From JBFLVQ01 sp040758525 (lineage in GTDB: Bacteria > Acidobacteriota > Blastocatellia > Chloracidobacteriales > JADJPF01): a stretch of 5,685 nt of DNA. The position numbers and the translations under genes are program-made. Positions 5,626-5,685 of this stretch are shown piece after piece (positions within the stretch are counted from its first letter, which is position 1; the number at the start of each line of letters is the position of its first letter). The notes below the pieces were generated by a model that was not told the DNA's origin, ran no database searches, and was given only the letters and a program-made list of their open reading frames with translations. Location: positions 1 to 5,685 of the forward strand of contig JBFLVQ010000629.1 in assembly GCA_040758525.1 (NCBI GenBank), read 5' to 3'.

Positions 5626-5634
5626 TGGTATGAT
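5626..5634 (+). promoter_or_regulatory. Candidate extended -10 promoter for a rightward gene
   Basis: TGGTATGAT has the TGn extension and a five-of-six -10 box. The -35 region at 17 nt (TTTCTG) is poor, as is common for extended -10 promoters. A start near 5641 would give a leader carrying AAAGGA. Confidence 0.35.
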
Positions 5635-5665
5635 CAATAGCAATTGTGTAGCAGCTATACAGGAA

Positions 5666-5671
5666 AAAGGA
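5666..5671 (+). promoter_or_regulatory. Possible ribosome binding site of a gene starting at or past the right edge
   Basis: AAAGGA lies downstream of the extended -10 box. No start codon follows within the window, but the final A (5685) could begin one. Confidence 0.3.
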
Positions 5672-5685
5672 ATAACTCAAAGATA

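Larger units (their letters stand above)
5401..5685. other. Gene-poor leader region at the right edge
   Basis: No convincing ORF is seen on either strand apart from the upstream open frame of the small ORF. The region is A/T-rich and includes a T8 run at 5601-5608. It appears to carry promoters for the leftward small ORF and for a rightward gene beyond the edge. Confidence 0.5.

Overview
The window looks like a mid-40s % GC (eye estimate) bacterial chromosome segment. Shine-Dalgarno sites are recognisable at most starts, and several candidate intrinsic terminators are present. No rRNA, tRNA, CRISPR array, insertion sequence or transposase is visible. The mix of genes (an exported parallel beta-helix protein, a TrxR-like flavoprotein without a CxxC, a P-domain/M91 metallopeptidase and a long TPR protein) would fit a Chloroflexota-like or other environmental bacterium with many secreted proteins. 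Nothing in the DNA fixes the taxon, so this is a weak guess.

Layout. On the + strand, a beta-helix gene enters from the left edge without its start (2-1126). A 172-bp gap with interleaved inverted repeats follows, and then a flavoprotein oxidoreductase gene (1299-2306, start chosen from a GGAGGTG site). On the - strand, reading right to left, there are: a 51-residue small ORF too short for routine gene calling (5400-5245), with its own Shine-Dalgarno site and candidate terminator; an 11-unit TPR protein (5112-3919); and a two-domain P-domain/M91 zinc metallopeptidase (3751-2360). The metallopeptidase converges on the flavoprotein gene. Its terminator hairpin is built partly from the last codons and stop codon of that gene.

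Regulation. The most striking non-coding signal is an 18-bp perfect palindrome, TGAATGA-N4-TCATTCA, lying over the predicted -10 box of the metallopeptidase gene. Its form is that of a TetR-family operator and is close to the Bacillus FadR (YsiA) consensus as I remember it. The TPR and metallopeptidase genes share a strand but appear to be separate transcription units, because a hairpin with a T8 tract and then a promoter lie between them. The right end (5401-5685) holds leader DNA. It contains a possible extended -10 promoter and an AAAGGA site pointing rightwards to a gene that would start at or just beyond the edge.

How the genes work together. No single pathway links them. The beta-helix protein is probably outside the cytoplasmic membrane. 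The metallopeptidase combines a P domain, usually found with secreted proteases, with a NleD-like M91 effector peptidase domain, yet has no signal peptide. Its only three cysteines are clustered in the last 16 residues. It is the most interesting gene here.
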